Positions 20,804-29,757 of a DNA stretch of 40,710 nt are shown one piece after another (the stretch's first letter is position 1; every line of letters starts with the position of its first letter). Position numbers and translations under genes: made by a program. Under the pieces are notes generated by a model that was not told where the DNA came from, did no database searches, and was given only the letters and a program-made list of their open reading frames with translations. The stretch is from Coriobacteriia bacterium (GTDB lineage Bacteria; Actinomycetota; Coriobacteriia; Anaerosomatales; PALSA-660). The stretch is from assembly GCA_025361445.1 (NCBI GenBank), contig JANYLP010000008.1, positions 1 through 40,710 on the forward strand. Direction: 5' to 3'.

Positions 20804-21196
20804 ATGCGACACCTTAAGAAGGGCCGTCAGATCGGCAGCGATGCCGCTCACGGCAAGGCGATCCTGCGTAGCCTCGCTCTGGCGCTGCTCACGCACGAGC
20901 GCATCAAGACGACCGAGATGCGCGCCAAGGAGGTCCGCGGGCTCGTGGACCGCATCATCACCTGGGGCAAGAAGGGCGACGTGCACTCGCGCCGGCTCAT
21001 CATCGCCGCCCTCGGTGGGGAGAAGAAGCTCATCAACCCGGCCACGGGCAAGCAGGACCTCGAGATGTCGTACCGTGTCATCCACGACATCGCGCCGCGC
21101 TTCGCCGAGCGTCCGGGCGGCTACACCCGCATCCTGAAGCTCGGTCCCCGCAAGGGCGACAACGCCTCCATGGTCATCCTGGAGTTCGTCGAGTAG
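20804..21196 (+). CDS. rplQ: 50S ribosomal protein L17
   Basis: MRHLKKGRQIGSDAAHGKAILRSLALALLTHERIKTTEMRAKEVRGLVDRIITWGK. Confidence 0.96.
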   Translation: MRHLKKGRQIGSDAAHGKAILRSLALALLTHERIKTTEMRAKEVRGLVDRIITWGKKGDVHSRRLIIAALGGEKKLINPATGKQDLEMSYRVIHDIAPRFAERPGGYTRILKLGPRKGDNASMVILEFVE

Positions 21197-21237
21197 TTTG
21201 GATGATGCCTGCCACGCGGCAGGACTGACGTACCATC

Positions 21238-21267
21238 ACGGGAGGGTCGCGACTGCGGCCCTCCCGT
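21238..21267 (+). terminator. Hairpin after rplQ (candidate terminator or attenuator)
   Basis: ACGGGAGGG ... CCCTCCCGT perfect 9-bp stem; no clear U-tract. Confidence 0.45.
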
Positions 21268-21278
21268 TGCGTGAGAGG

Positions 21279-22109
21279 ATGGCGTCAAGAAGCGTGCTCG
21301 AGTTCGCAGAGGTGTCGTTCGCATATCCGACCGCAACCGCGCCCGCGCTCGACGGGGTGTCGTTCTCGCTCGAGCCCGGGCAGCTGCTGGTCGTCGTGGG
21401 CGCGAACGGGTCGGGCAAGTCGACGCTCGCGCGCCTGTGCGACGGACTGCTCACGCCCGGAGGTGGCCGCGTTCTCGTCGACGGCCTTGACACTGCAGAC
21501 GTCTCTCTCGTGTGGGATATCCGGGTCAAAGTAGGCATGGTGTTCCAGGACCCGGACGATCAGATCGTCGGGACCACGGTCGATGATGACTGCGCGTTCG
21601 GGCCTGAGAACCTCGGGTTGCCTCCGGAGGAGATCGTCGCGCGGGTCGCGGAAGCGCTGACCTCAGTCGGCATGGACGGGCTCGAGCGCCGGGAGCCGCA
21701 CCTTCTGTCTGAAGGGCAGAAGCAGCGCCTTGCGATAGCCGGGGCGCTGGCGATGGGCCCCCGATATCTGGTCTTCGACGAACCCTCCGCGATGCTGGAT
21801 CCCGCGGGTAGGCGGAGTGCGATCGCGATCATCGAGCGCCTTGCGCACGAACAGGGGCACGGAGTGCTGCTCGTGTCGCACGACGCCGCGGACGTCGCCC
21901 GAGCGGACCGGGCATTGGCGCTCTCGGGTGGCTGCGTGGTCTTCGAAGGGGCACCCGAGGACCTGCTTGCCGACGCTGCGCTTCTGAGGGCATGCGGCCT
22001 GGCGACCGGCAGCATGGGTGTCCTTGGCGAGCGACTGCGCGCGCTCGGACTGGCTGTGCCCGTGGGCGCGCTCGAGGCGGAGAGTGTGGTGGACGCGCTG
22101 TGGCCCTGA
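21279..22109 (+). CDS. ecfA1: ECF transporter ATPase EcfA1
   Basis: Walker A GANGSGKS, signature LSEGQKQRLAIAGALAMGP, Walker B YLVFDEPSAMLDP. Start placed at ATG 21279. Confidence 0.88.
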   Translation: MASRSVLEFAEVSFAYPTATAPALDGVSFSLEPGQLLVVVGANGSGKSTLARLCDGLLTPGGGRVLVDGLDTADVSLVWDIRVKVGMVFQDPDDQIVGTTVDDDCAFGPENLGLPPEEIVARVAEALTSVGMDGLERREPHLLSEGQKQRLAIAGALAMGPRYLVFDEPSAMLDPAGRRSAIAIIERLAHEQGHGVLLVSHDAADVARADRALALSGGCVVFEGAPEDLLADAALLRACGLATGSMGVLGERLRALGLAVPVGALEAESVVDALWP

Positions 22110-22954
22110 CACTCGCTGACATCACCTGTGAGTACGCCGAGGGGAGCCCGCTGTCGTACCGCGCGCTGGAGTCCGTGTCTCTTTCGATCGAGCCCGGTGA
22201 GCTCGTTCTGCTCCTCGGGCCGACCGGATCCGGGAAGACGACGCTGCTGCGCGCCGCCGCGGGACTTCTCCCGTCGTCTGCCGGCACCGTCGAGGTCGAC
22301 GGCGTTCGCATCGGCGTGAGGGGAGCGCAGCGGGCGGCGGTGGGGATGCTCTTCCAGCGGCCGGAATCGCAGTTCTTCGCGCTCAGCGTCGAAGAGGACT
22401 GTGCGTTCGGTCCCCGCAACCTCGGCCGATCTGACAAAGACGCGCGCGCGGACGGGCGAGCGGCGCTCGCCCAGGTGGGACTCGATCCGAGCACGTTCGG
22501 GCCCCGTGAGCCATGGACGCTCTCCGGGGGAGAGGCCCGCCGGGCTGCACTGGCGGGGGTCCTCGCGATGCGCCCGCGCTACCTTCTTCTCGACGAGCCC
22601 ACCGCAGGGCTCGACGCTGTCGGCCGCGATTCGGTCGCTGCGGTGATCGAACGCACTCGACACACCGCCGGCGTTCTCGTCGTGACACACGATCCCGACC
22701 TCCTCATACGACGAGCCGATCGCGTTCTCGTGATGAGCGAAGGCCGCACCGCGTTCTCCGGCGACGTCCCTGCCTTCCTTGCCGCTCTCCCCGCGCTCAC
22801 GGCCACCGGCGCGGCCGAAGCCCCTGAGGTGTTGCGAACGCTGATGCTCGCGGAGCGACGTCTCGGCCGCGCAGGCGCAACGCCGACACTGGACGTCGAC
22901 GAGGCCGCGTCTTCCCTCGCCCGCATGTGTGCCGAGGGCGGGGTCCCGCGATGA
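22100..22954 (+). CDS. ecfA2: ECF transporter ATPase EcfA2 (GTG start)
   Basis: Walker A GPTGSGKT, signature LSGGEARRAALAGVLAMRP, Walker B YLLLDEPTAGLD; overlaps ecfA1 end. Confidence 0.88.
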   Translation: MALTLADITCEYAEGSPLSYRALESVSLSIEPGELVLLLGPTGSGKTTLLRAAAGLLPSSAGTVEVDGVRIGVRGAQRAAVGMLFQRPESQFFALSVEEDCAFGPRNLGRSDKDARADGRAALAQVGLDPSTFGPREPWTLSGGEARRAALAGVLAMRPRYLLLDEPTAGLDAVGRDSVAAVIERTRHTAGVLVVTHDPDLLIRRADRVLVMSEGRTAFSGDVPAFLAALPALTATGAAEAPEVLRTLMLAERRLGRAGATPTLDVDEAASSLARMCAEGGVPR

Positions 22955-23745
22955 AGCCCATCAGCGGCATGGGACAGTACGTCCCGACGGACTCCCCCCT
23001 GCACCACCTCGATGCGGCCGCGAAGATCGGGCTTGCGGCCGCGCTCACGACCGCGCTGTTCATGGCCTCGGGATTCGCGGGTCTCGGCGTGCTGGCCGCC
23101 GCGGTGGCCTGGGCCGTCGCTAGCTCGAGAGTGCCGTTGCGGGCGGTCGCCCGCGGTCTCGGTGCGGTCTCGTTCGTCGTCGTCTTCACGCTGCTGGCAA
23201 ACTCCCTGCGGTGGGAGCCGGCGGTCGCGCTGCTTCGGATCGGGCCGCTCGCGGTCGACGCCGCGGGGTTGCGGACGGGTGCGTTCTTCGCCGTGCGCAT
23301 ACTCGTGCTCGTCGTGGGGACGACGCTGCTCACGCTGACCACGAGTCCCGTGCGTCTCTCGGGCGGGCTTGAGCGCGTGATGCGTCCGCTCTCGTGGCTG
23401 CGCGTCCCGGTCGGCGACCTCGCCATGACCCTCACGATCGCGTTGCGGTTCATCCCGACGACCGCCGAGGAAGCGGAGCGGATCGTGATGGCTCAGCAGG
23501 CTCGCGGCGCGGTGTTCGACAAGGGCGGCCCGATCCGACGCGCCCGCGCGTACGCACCTGTTCTGGTCCCGCTGTTCTTCCAGTTGTTCCGTCGTGCTGA
23601 TGCGCTCGCCACGGCGATGGAGGCCCGCTGCTACCGTGGCACCGAAGGCCGGACGCGGATGAGGGAAGAGCGGATGCGTGGCGTCGACTGGCTCGTCATG
23701 CTCGGTCTGGGCGCCGCGCTCGTCGCGGTGGGGTGGTTCCTGTGA
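22951..23745 (+). CDS. ecfT: ECF transporter transmembrane subunit EcfT
   Basis: MKPISGMGQYVPTDSPLHHLDAAAKIG; multiple TM segments; QQARGA motif (IVMAQQARGAVFDKGG) typical of EcfT. Confidence 0.9.
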   Translation: MKPISGMGQYVPTDSPLHHLDAAAKIGLAAALTTALFMASGFAGLGVLAAAVAWAVASSRVPLRAVARGLGAVSFVVVFTLLANSLRWEPAVALLRIGPLAVDAAGLRTGAFFAVRILVLVVGTTLLTLTTSPVRLSGGLERVMRPLSWLRVPVGDLAMTLTIALRFIPTTAEEAERIVMAQQARGAVFDKGGPIRRARAYAPVLVPLFFQLFRRADALATAMEARCYRGTEGRTRMREERMRGVDWLVMLGLGAALVAVGWFL

Positions 23746-24530
23746 GCAACGAGCCGGTCACGGTGATCACGGTCGCCTACGACGGCGCGCCGTTCGCGGG
23801 GTTCGCCCGGCAGCCCGGACGCGCCACGGTCCAGGGGCGGCTCGAGGACGCCTTGCGGGTGATCCTGCGACGTGAGGTCGCGATGGCCTGCGCCGGACGC
23901 ACGGATGCGGGTGTTCACGCGCGCGGGCAGGTCATCAGCTTCCCGAGTGCGCCACAGGATGAAGCGCCCGACGCGCTCTTGAGGTCGCTCAACGCGCTCG
24001 TCGGCCCCGAGATCGCCGTCAGCGACGTGCGGAGCGCCTTGACCGGCTTCTCGGCGCGCTACGACGCGACTGCGCGCGAGTACCGGTATCTGCTCGTTCC
24101 AGGCCCGGTCCCTCCGGTGGCGCTGCGTGGCCGCGCGTGGTGGACGAAGCGCACGCTCGACCTGGACGCGATGCGCGAGGGCGCGTCGCACCTGCTGGGC
24201 GAGCACGACTTCAAGTCGTTCTGTGTCACACCCAGCGCGGTGGGGAAGCGCACAGTCCGCCACATCGCGGTTCTCGAGATCGAGTCGGTCATCGAGCTTG
24301 GCGAACCGTGCATCCGGGTGCGGATCGCGGGCCGCAGTTTCCTCCACTCGATGGTGCGCATCATGGTCGGATCGCTCGTGCAGGTGGGGAGAGGGCGGCG
24401 CGACCCGTCCTGGGTGGCCGATGCACTGGCGGCGTGCGAGCGCGACGCCGCAGGGCTGACCGCTCCGCCGCACGGGCTGACACTGTGGGGCGTCTCCTAC
24501 CCGGAGGACCATTGGCTCGTCCGGGGATGA
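23742..24530 (+). CDS. truA: tRNA pseudouridine(38-40) synthase TruA (GTG start)
   Basis: VAYDGAPFAGFARQPGRATVQGRLEDAL; ACAGRTDAGVHARGQVISF catalytic motif; overlaps ecfT stop. Confidence 0.93.
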   Translation: MSNEPVTVITVAYDGAPFAGFARQPGRATVQGRLEDALRVILRREVAMACAGRTDAGVHARGQVISFPSAPQDEAPDALLRSLNALVGPEIAVSDVRSALTGFSARYDATAREYRYLLVPGPVPPVALRGRAWWTKRTLDLDAMREGASHLLGEHDFKSFCVTPSAVGKRTVRHIAVLEIESVIELGEPCIRVRIAGRSFLHSMVRIMVGSLVQVGRGRRDPSWVADALAACERDAAGLTAPPHGLTLWGVSYPEDHWLVRG

Positions 24531-24578
24531 TCCCCCGCACACCGCGCGGTATGGACACGCCCGGTAGCGTTTGTTGCG

Positions 24579-24610
24579 TTGACGCACGGGGGGTGCGCGT
24601 GGCAGACTAT
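24579..24610 (+). promoter_or_regulatory. Possible promoter for rplM-rpsI
   Basis: TTGACG at 24579 and an AGACTAT box ending at 24610; spacing 18-20 nt depending on which -10 register is chosen. Confidence 0.4.
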
Positions 24611-24685
24611 GACGGTTCGTTCCACGGAGCCCCGTAACCTCTTGGAACACACGGACACCGCATTCCAGTACCTGAGGGAGAACGA

Positions 24686-25120
24686 GTGAAGACGTACCAC
24701 GCAAAGCCGGGAGAGATCGAGCGCGAGTGGCTGCTCGTCGACGCCACGGACATGACGCTCGGCCGGCTCGCGAGCGAGGTCGCCCAGATCCTGAAAGGCA
24801 AGCGCAAAGCTGCCTATACTCCGCACGTCGACACCGGTGACTTCGTCATCGTCGTCAACGCGTCGAAGATCAAGGTCACCGGCAACAAGCTCACCGACAA
24901 GAAGTACTTCCGCCATACCGGTCACCCGGGCGGCCTCAAAGAGGTCACGCTCGAGGTCCAGCTGGCGAAGTTCCCGGAGCGCGTCATCGAGCACGCGGTC
25001 AAGGGGATGCTCCCGAAGAACACGCTCGGGCGCGCTATGGGCATGAAGATGCACGTGTACGCAGGTCCGGAGCACAAGCATCAGGCCCAGAAGCCCCGTC
25101 AGATCACCCTGGAGGGTTAG
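24686..25120 (+). CDS. rplM: 50S ribosomal protein L13
   Basis: [59 protein letters not shown]. Confidence 0.97.
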   Translation: MKTYHAKPGEIEREWLLVDATDMTLGRLASEVAQILKGKRKAAYTPHVDTGDFVIVVNASKIKVTGNKLTDKKYFRHTGHPGGLKEVTLEVQLAKFPERVIEHAVKGMLPKNTLGRAMGMKMHVYAGPEHKHQAQKPRQITLEG

Positions 25121-25125
25121 TCAGC

Positions 25126-25533
25126 ATGGTGGAAAAGGCTGTCGATAAGGCTGTTTACCTGGGCACCGGTCGCCGCAAGACCTCGGTCGCGCGAGTGCGC
25201 CTCATGCCCGGCACAGGGACCATCACCGTCAACGGCCGCGACGCCGCCGCATACTTCGGTCGCGCCGTGCTCATGACGCTGGTCGAGGCGCCGTTCAAGG
25301 TGACCGAGACCGAGGCTCGCTTCGATGTCGTCGCCAAGCTCGAGGGCGGTGGGCTCTCCGGCCAGGCCGGTGCGCTGCGCCACGGTATCGCCCGCGCGAT
25401 GCTACTGGCGGGCGACGACTATCGCGCCACCCTGAAGAAGGAAGGCTTCCTGCGTCGCGATCCGCGTATGGTCGAGCGCAAGAAGTACGGCCTGAAGAAG
25501 GCCCGCAAGAAGCCGCAGTTCAGCAAGCGCTAG
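25126..25533 (+). CDS. rpsI: 30S ribosomal protein S9
   Basis: [37 protein letters not shown]-term [24 protein letters not shown]. Confidence 0.97.
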   Translation: MVEKAVDKAVYLGTGRRKTSVARVRLMPGTGTITVNGRDAAAYFGRAVLMTLVEAPFKVTETEARFDVVAKLEGGGLSGQAGALRHGIARAMLLAGDDYRATLKKEGFLRRDPRMVERKKYGLKKARKKPQFSKR

Positions 25534-25554
25534 GCTCGGTATTCCGAACCTCGT

Positions 25555-25593
25555 CGGAGGCCCGCCCGTCCTTTCGGACGCGGCGGGCCTCCG
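25555..25593 (+). terminator. Long hairpin terminator after rpsI
   Basis: CGGAGGCCCGCC + CGTCC-tttc-GGACG + c + GGCGGGCCTCCG: 12-bp plus 5-bp stem with a 1-nt bulge; no U-tract. Confidence 0.7.
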
Positions 25594-25675
25594 TGCGTGG
25601 GGTATCATCCGAGATGGTCCGGCGCGGGGGAGTGGCCGCCCGACCTCACCACTCACGAGAGGGCCAGCGATCACG

Positions 25676-27007
25676 ATGCCCCGACTCTTCGGCACCGACG
25701 GCGTGCGCGGTATTGCCAACGCCGAACTGACCCCCGAGCTGGCCTTCCGGCTCGGCGAGGCCGCCGGCGTGCTTCTGTGCCGGGATGGCCGCGGAAGCGT
25801 GGTCATCGGGAAGGACACGCGCCTCAGCGGAGACATGCTCGAGGCGGCACTGACAGCGGGCTTCTGCGCCGCGGGGTGCGAGGTCCTTCTGGCCGGGATC
25901 GTACCGACGCCGGCCGTGGCATTCCTGGCGCGCGACCTGGGAGCGGATGCGGGAGTCGTGGTCTCGGCTTCGCACAACCCCGCCGCGTACAACGGGATCA
26001 AGTTCTTCGACGGCGACGGCTTCAAGCTGACCGACGCGATCGAGGATCGTCTCGAGGCGTTCGCGCTCTCAGAGCAGCGGAGCGCTCGCCCGACCGGCGA
26101 GTCGATCGGTTCGGTGCGGCTGGTGGAGGATGCTGTCGAGCGCTACCTCGAACATGCGATCGCAACGGTCTCCGGTCGTCTCGACGGCCTGAAGGTCGCC
26201 CTCGACTGCGGTCATGGGGCGGCGTCCCGCACGAGCGAGGCTGCATTCCGGGCGCTCGGCGCCGAAGTGGTCGTGATCAACGCCGACTGGAACGGGACCG
26301 ACATCAACGACGGGTCGGGCTCCACGCATCTGGCGCCGCTCACCGCACTCATGCTCTCATCGGGCGCGGCGATGGGCGTTGCGCACGATGGAGACGCGGA
26401 CCGCACCCTGGCAGTGGATGAGACCGGCGCGGTGGTGGATGGCGATCGGATCATGGCCATCTGTGCGGCGCAGATGCACGCAGAGGGCTCTCTGTCGCAC
26501 GACACGGTGGTGGCGACCGTGATGACGAACATGGGCTTCGACGTGGCGATGCGCGGCCTTGGGATCGAGGTCGCGAAGGCACAGGTCGGTGACCGCTATG
26601 TTCTCGAAGTGATGCGCAAGACGGGCGCGGTCCTTGGCGGCGAGCAGTCCGGCCACGTCATCTTCCTCGATCACACCACGACAGGCGATGGGCTCGTCAC
26701 GGCACTGCAGCTTGCGCACGCCGTCGTGGCCTCCGGCAAAGCGCTGTCCGCGCTGTCCGGCATCGTGAAGCCGCTTCCACAGGTGCTGCTCAACGTCCGG
26801 GTACCGGAAGCCGTTCGCGTCGCGGCCGAGCCGGCGCTGCTGGCCGCGGCCGCGGTCGAAGAGGCCGCGCTGGGCGGGAACGGGCGCGTCCTCGTTCGCG
26901 CGAGTGGCACGGAGCCGTTGGTGCGCGTGATGGTCGAGGCCACCGATGCGAAGGTCGCCACGGACGCCGCCGGCCGGCTCGCCGATCTGGTCGCCGAGCT
27001 CGGCTGA
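25676..27007 (+). CDS. glmM: Phosphoglucosamine mutase
   Basis: MPRLFGTDGVRGIANAELTPELAFRLG; VVSASHNPAAYNGIKFF active-site Ser; DGDADR. Confidence 0.95.
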   Translation: MPRLFGTDGVRGIANAELTPELAFRLGEAAGVLLCRDGRGSVVIGKDTRLSGDMLEAALTAGFCAAGCEVLLAGIVPTPAVAFLARDLGADAGVVVSASHNPAAYNGIKFFDGDGFKLTDAIEDRLEAFALSEQRSARPTGESIGSVRLVEDAVERYLEHAIATVSGRLDGLKVALDCGHGAASRTSEAAFRALGAEVVVINADWNGTDINDGSGSTHLAPLTALMLSSGAAMGVAHDGDADRTLAVDETGAVVDGDRIMAICAAQMHAEGSLSHDTVVATVMTNMGFDVAMRGLGIEVAKAQVGDRYVLEVMRKTGAVLGGEQSGHVIFLDHTTTGDGLVTALQLAHAVVASGKALSALSGIVKPLPQVLLNVRVPEAVRVAAEPALLAAAAVEEAALGGNGRVLVRASGTEPLVRVMVEATDAKVATDAAGRLADLVAELG

Positions 27008-27149
27008 CAGACGCTCGAGTGTCACCGAAACGTGACCGTCGGCGATCCTGACGTCTGCTAGCATTGGGCGTGTGCGCCGCGCGGGAACACGGCGGAACGC
27101 GGCGGCGGGAGGGAGACAACGACGCACCTGTAGCACGGATGCACCACCA

Positions 27150-27290
27150 AGCGCCGGGACTGCACGCGCGAGCGCGCAGTCGACGAGGCGGGGGCTCATC
27201 GAAAGATTCGGCGGATGGCCCTCCGGCACCTCCCGATGTCGATACCGCACCGACAAAGCCCGCGGGTGACCGCGGAGACAACACGGTCGT
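27150..27290 (+). ncRNA. glmS glucosamine-6-phosphate-activated ribozyme
   Basis: A|GCGCC cleavage-site context at 27150/27151, GACTGC..GCGCAGTC P1-like hairpin, GACGAGG, GGGGGCTCATCGAAAGATTCGGCGGATG core, CCGCGG-GTGA-CCGCGG P4-like GNRA hairpin (27260-27275), ACAA (27278-27281); directly upstream of glmS. Confidence 0.9.
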
Positions 27291-27414
27291 GGATCCGGGA
27301 TCCCAGCGCGCACACGCGCGCACACGACGCACAAGCGGCGACGATACTCGTTCGCGCCAGCGACCGTGCTTCGGCATATCCTAGACAAGAACAGAAGACC
27401 GGGAGGTCATCCAT

Positions 27415-29244
27415 ATGTGCGGCATCGTCGGTTATGTGGGGCCGCGTCGTGCGACAGACGTGCTCCTCGGAGGGCTGTCGCGGCTCGAGTACCGCGGCTA
27501 TGACTCGGCGGGTGTCGCCGTTCCCGAGGATGGCACGCTCGCGATCGTCCGTCGGCTCGGGCGGCTTGCGAACCTGCGCGAGGCGCTGGGAGCGCACCCG
27601 CTCGGGGCCACTTCGGGCATCGGCCACACCCGGTGGGCGACACACGGCCGCCCCACCGAGGAGAACGCGCACCCGCACCCTGACTGCAGCGGTGCGATCG
27701 CGGTGGTCCACAACGGCATCATCGAGAACTACTCCGACCTGCGCGAGGAGCTCGCCGCGGCCGGGCACATCCTGCGCAGCGAGACCGACACCGAGGCGAT
27801 CGCGCACCTGATCGAGAGCTACTTCGAGGGCGATCTGACGACCGCCGTTCGCAAGACGCTCGCGCGACTCGAGGGCAGCTACGCGCTTGCGATCATGCAC
27901 GCCGCAGACCCCACGACGATCGTGGCTGCGCGCAGAGACTCACCGCTCATCATCGGGATCGGCCAGGGCGAGAACATCGTCGCCAGCGACATCCCGGCGG
28001 TGCTCGAGTACACGAGGCGCATCCTGGTACTTCATGACGGCGAGGTCGCCACCGTGACGCCGGAATCGGTCCTCGTGGTCGCCGCCGACGGGTCCGTCGT
28101 CGCCGAGCCCGAGATGATCGACGTGGAGTGGGACCTCGACGCCGCCGAGAAGGGCGGATACGAGGACTTCATGCTCAAAGAGATCCACGAGCAGCCGCGC
28201 GCGCTGCGGGAGACCCTGCGCGGGCGCATGGCCGACGACGGCGAGATCCAGCTCTCAGAGCTGGACATGACCACCGAGCAGGTCGCAGGCATCGAGCGGG
28301 TCCTCGTCATCGCGTGCGGCACCTCGTACCACGCCGCTCTCGTCGCGAAGAACCTCATCGAGCGGTGGGCGAGGATCCCCGTCGAGGTCGACGTATCCAG
28401 CGAGTTCCGTTATCGCGATCCGATCGTCGGAGACGACACGCTTGTCGTAGCGGTCACCCAGTCAGGCGAGACCGCCGACACGCTCGCGGGCGTGCGTGAG
28501 GCGCGCGACCGTGGGGCCAAGGTCATCGCGGTCACGAACGTCGTCGGCTCGCGTGTGACCCGCGAGAGCGACGGCGTGATCTACACGCACGCCGGTCCCG
28601 AGATCGGTGTTGCCGCCACCAAGACCTTCACGGCTCAGATCGCCGCCCTCACCGTGCTGGCACTCAAACTGGCGCAAGCGAAGGGGTCGATCCCGCAGGA
28701 GCGCATCCGGTCGCTGTGGGACGAGCTTCTGACCGTCCCGGAAGTGGTCGAGGCCGGCCTCAAGGGCGCCCATCCGCTCGACGAATGTGCCGCCCTCTTC
28801 ATCGACGCGACGTCGTCGCTGTTCCTCGGAAGGGGGATGGGCGTTCCTGTCGCTATGGAGGGGGCACTCAAACTCAAGGAGATCAGCTACATCCACGCCG
28901 AAGGCTTCGCCGCCGGCGAGATGAAGCACGGTCCCATCGCTCTGATCACCGAAGGCATGCCCATCGTCGTCGTGGCGACGCAGGGGCCCACCTACGAGAA
29001 GGTCGTGAGCAACATCCAGGAAGTGCGGGCCCGCGGCGCGAAGGTGATTGCCATCGCCACGGCGGGCGACGACGACATCCGACGTCACGCCGAATGCGTC
29101 CTCTACGTGCCGCGCATGACCGAGGCCCTCTCCGCCATTCCAGCTTCGGTCCCGTTGCAGCTCCTGGCCTACCACATCGCCAAGGCCCGCGGCTGCGACG
29201 TCGACCAGCCCCGCAACCTGGCCAAGTCAGTGACGGTGGAGTAG
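27415..29244 (+). CDS. glmS: Glutamine--fructose-6-phosphate aminotransferase (isomerizing)
   Basis: MCGIVGYVGPRRATDVLLGGLSRLEYRGYDSAGVAV; two SIS domains; C-term NLAKSVTVE. Confidence 0.98.
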   Translation: MCGIVGYVGPRRATDVLLGGLSRLEYRGYDSAGVAVPEDGTLAIVRRLGRLANLREALGAHPLGATSGIGHTRWATHGRPTEENAHPHPDCSGAIAVVHNGIIENYSDLREELAAAGHILRSETDTEAIAHLIESYFEGDLTTAVRKTLARLEGSYALAIMHAADPTTIVAARRDSPLIIGIGQGENIVASDIPAVLEYTRRILVLHDGEVATVTPESVLVVAADGSVVAEPEMIDVEWDLDAAEKGGYEDFMLKEIHEQPRALRETLRGRMADDGEIQLSELDMTTEQVAGIERVLVIACGTSYHAALVAKNLIERWARIPVEVDVSSEFRYRDPIVGDDTLVVAVTQSGETADTLAGVREARDRGAKVIAVTNVVGSRVTRESDGVIYTHAGPEIGVAATKTFTAQIAALTVLALKLAQAKGSIPQERIRSLWDELLTVPEVVEAGLKGAHPLDECAALFIDATSSLFLGRGMGVPVAMEGALKLKEISYIHAEGFAAGEMKHGPIALITEGMPIVVVATQGPTYEKVVSNIQEVRARGAKVIAIATAGDDDIRRHAECVLYVPRMTEALSAIPASVPLQLLAYHIAKARGCDVDQPRNLAKSVTVE

Positions 29245-29718
29245 ATGATCACAGGGCTGGGCGTCGACATCGTCGAGATCGGCCGCATGGCAGCGGCCCT
29301 GGAGCGCCATCCCCGCATGAGGGAGCGGCTCTTCTCCGAGGAAGAGCGCGCCTACTGCGACAAGCGCAATCGGCCCGAGGTCCACTACGCGCTCCGTTTC
29401 GCGGCCAAAGAAGCGGTACTCAAGGCGCTCGGGACCGGATTCGCCGGGATGCGCTTCACCGACGTCGAAGTTGTGCGGGATGCAGGCGGTCGCCCGACGC
29501 CACGTCTGTCCGGCAGGGCCGCCGAGGTCGCGGACGAGCTCGGTGTCGTAGAGTTGCATCTGTCGTTGTCCTACACGCACACGACCGCGGTGGCCTCGGC
29601 GGTCGCGATCACCACACCGAAGGACGATGGCGCGCCTCCGGATCCGGAGAAGCGCCGGAACGCGGCGTTCAAGGACGCGAGGGCATTGCTCGACGATCTG
29701 GAGCCTCCGAGCGCGTGA
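29245..29718 (+). CDS. acpS: Holo-[acyl-carrier-protein] synthase
   Basis: MITGLGVDIVEIGRM; LFSEEERAYCDKRNRPEVHYALRFAAKEAVLKALGTG. Confidence 0.93.
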   Translation: MITGLGVDIVEIGRMAAALERHPRMRERLFSEEERAYCDKRNRPEVHYALRFAAKEAVLKALGTGFAGMRFTDVEVVRDAGGRPTPRLSGRAAEVADELGVVELHLSLSYTHTTAVASAVAITTPKDDGAPPDPEKRRNAAFKDARALLDDLEPPSA

Positions 29719-29757
29719 CGATGGCGGCGGGGGACCGTCGCTCAGGGGGGAGTGAAG

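Noticed and set aside
21560-22690. 376-aa minus-strand ORF opposite ecfA1/ecfA2
   Set aside because: Antisense shadow of two ABC ATPases.
25603-25608. TATCAT as a glmM promoter -10
   Set aside because: No acceptable -35 at normal spacing; it would overlap the rpsI terminator stem.
27064-27384. 106-aa ORF between glmM and glmS
   Set aside because: Coincides with the glmS ribozyme; open frame is a by-product of the conserved RNA and GC content.
27196-27900. 234-aa minus-strand ORF over the ribozyme and the glmS 5' end
   Set aside because: Antisense to a conserved ncRNA and coding gene; no domain recognised.
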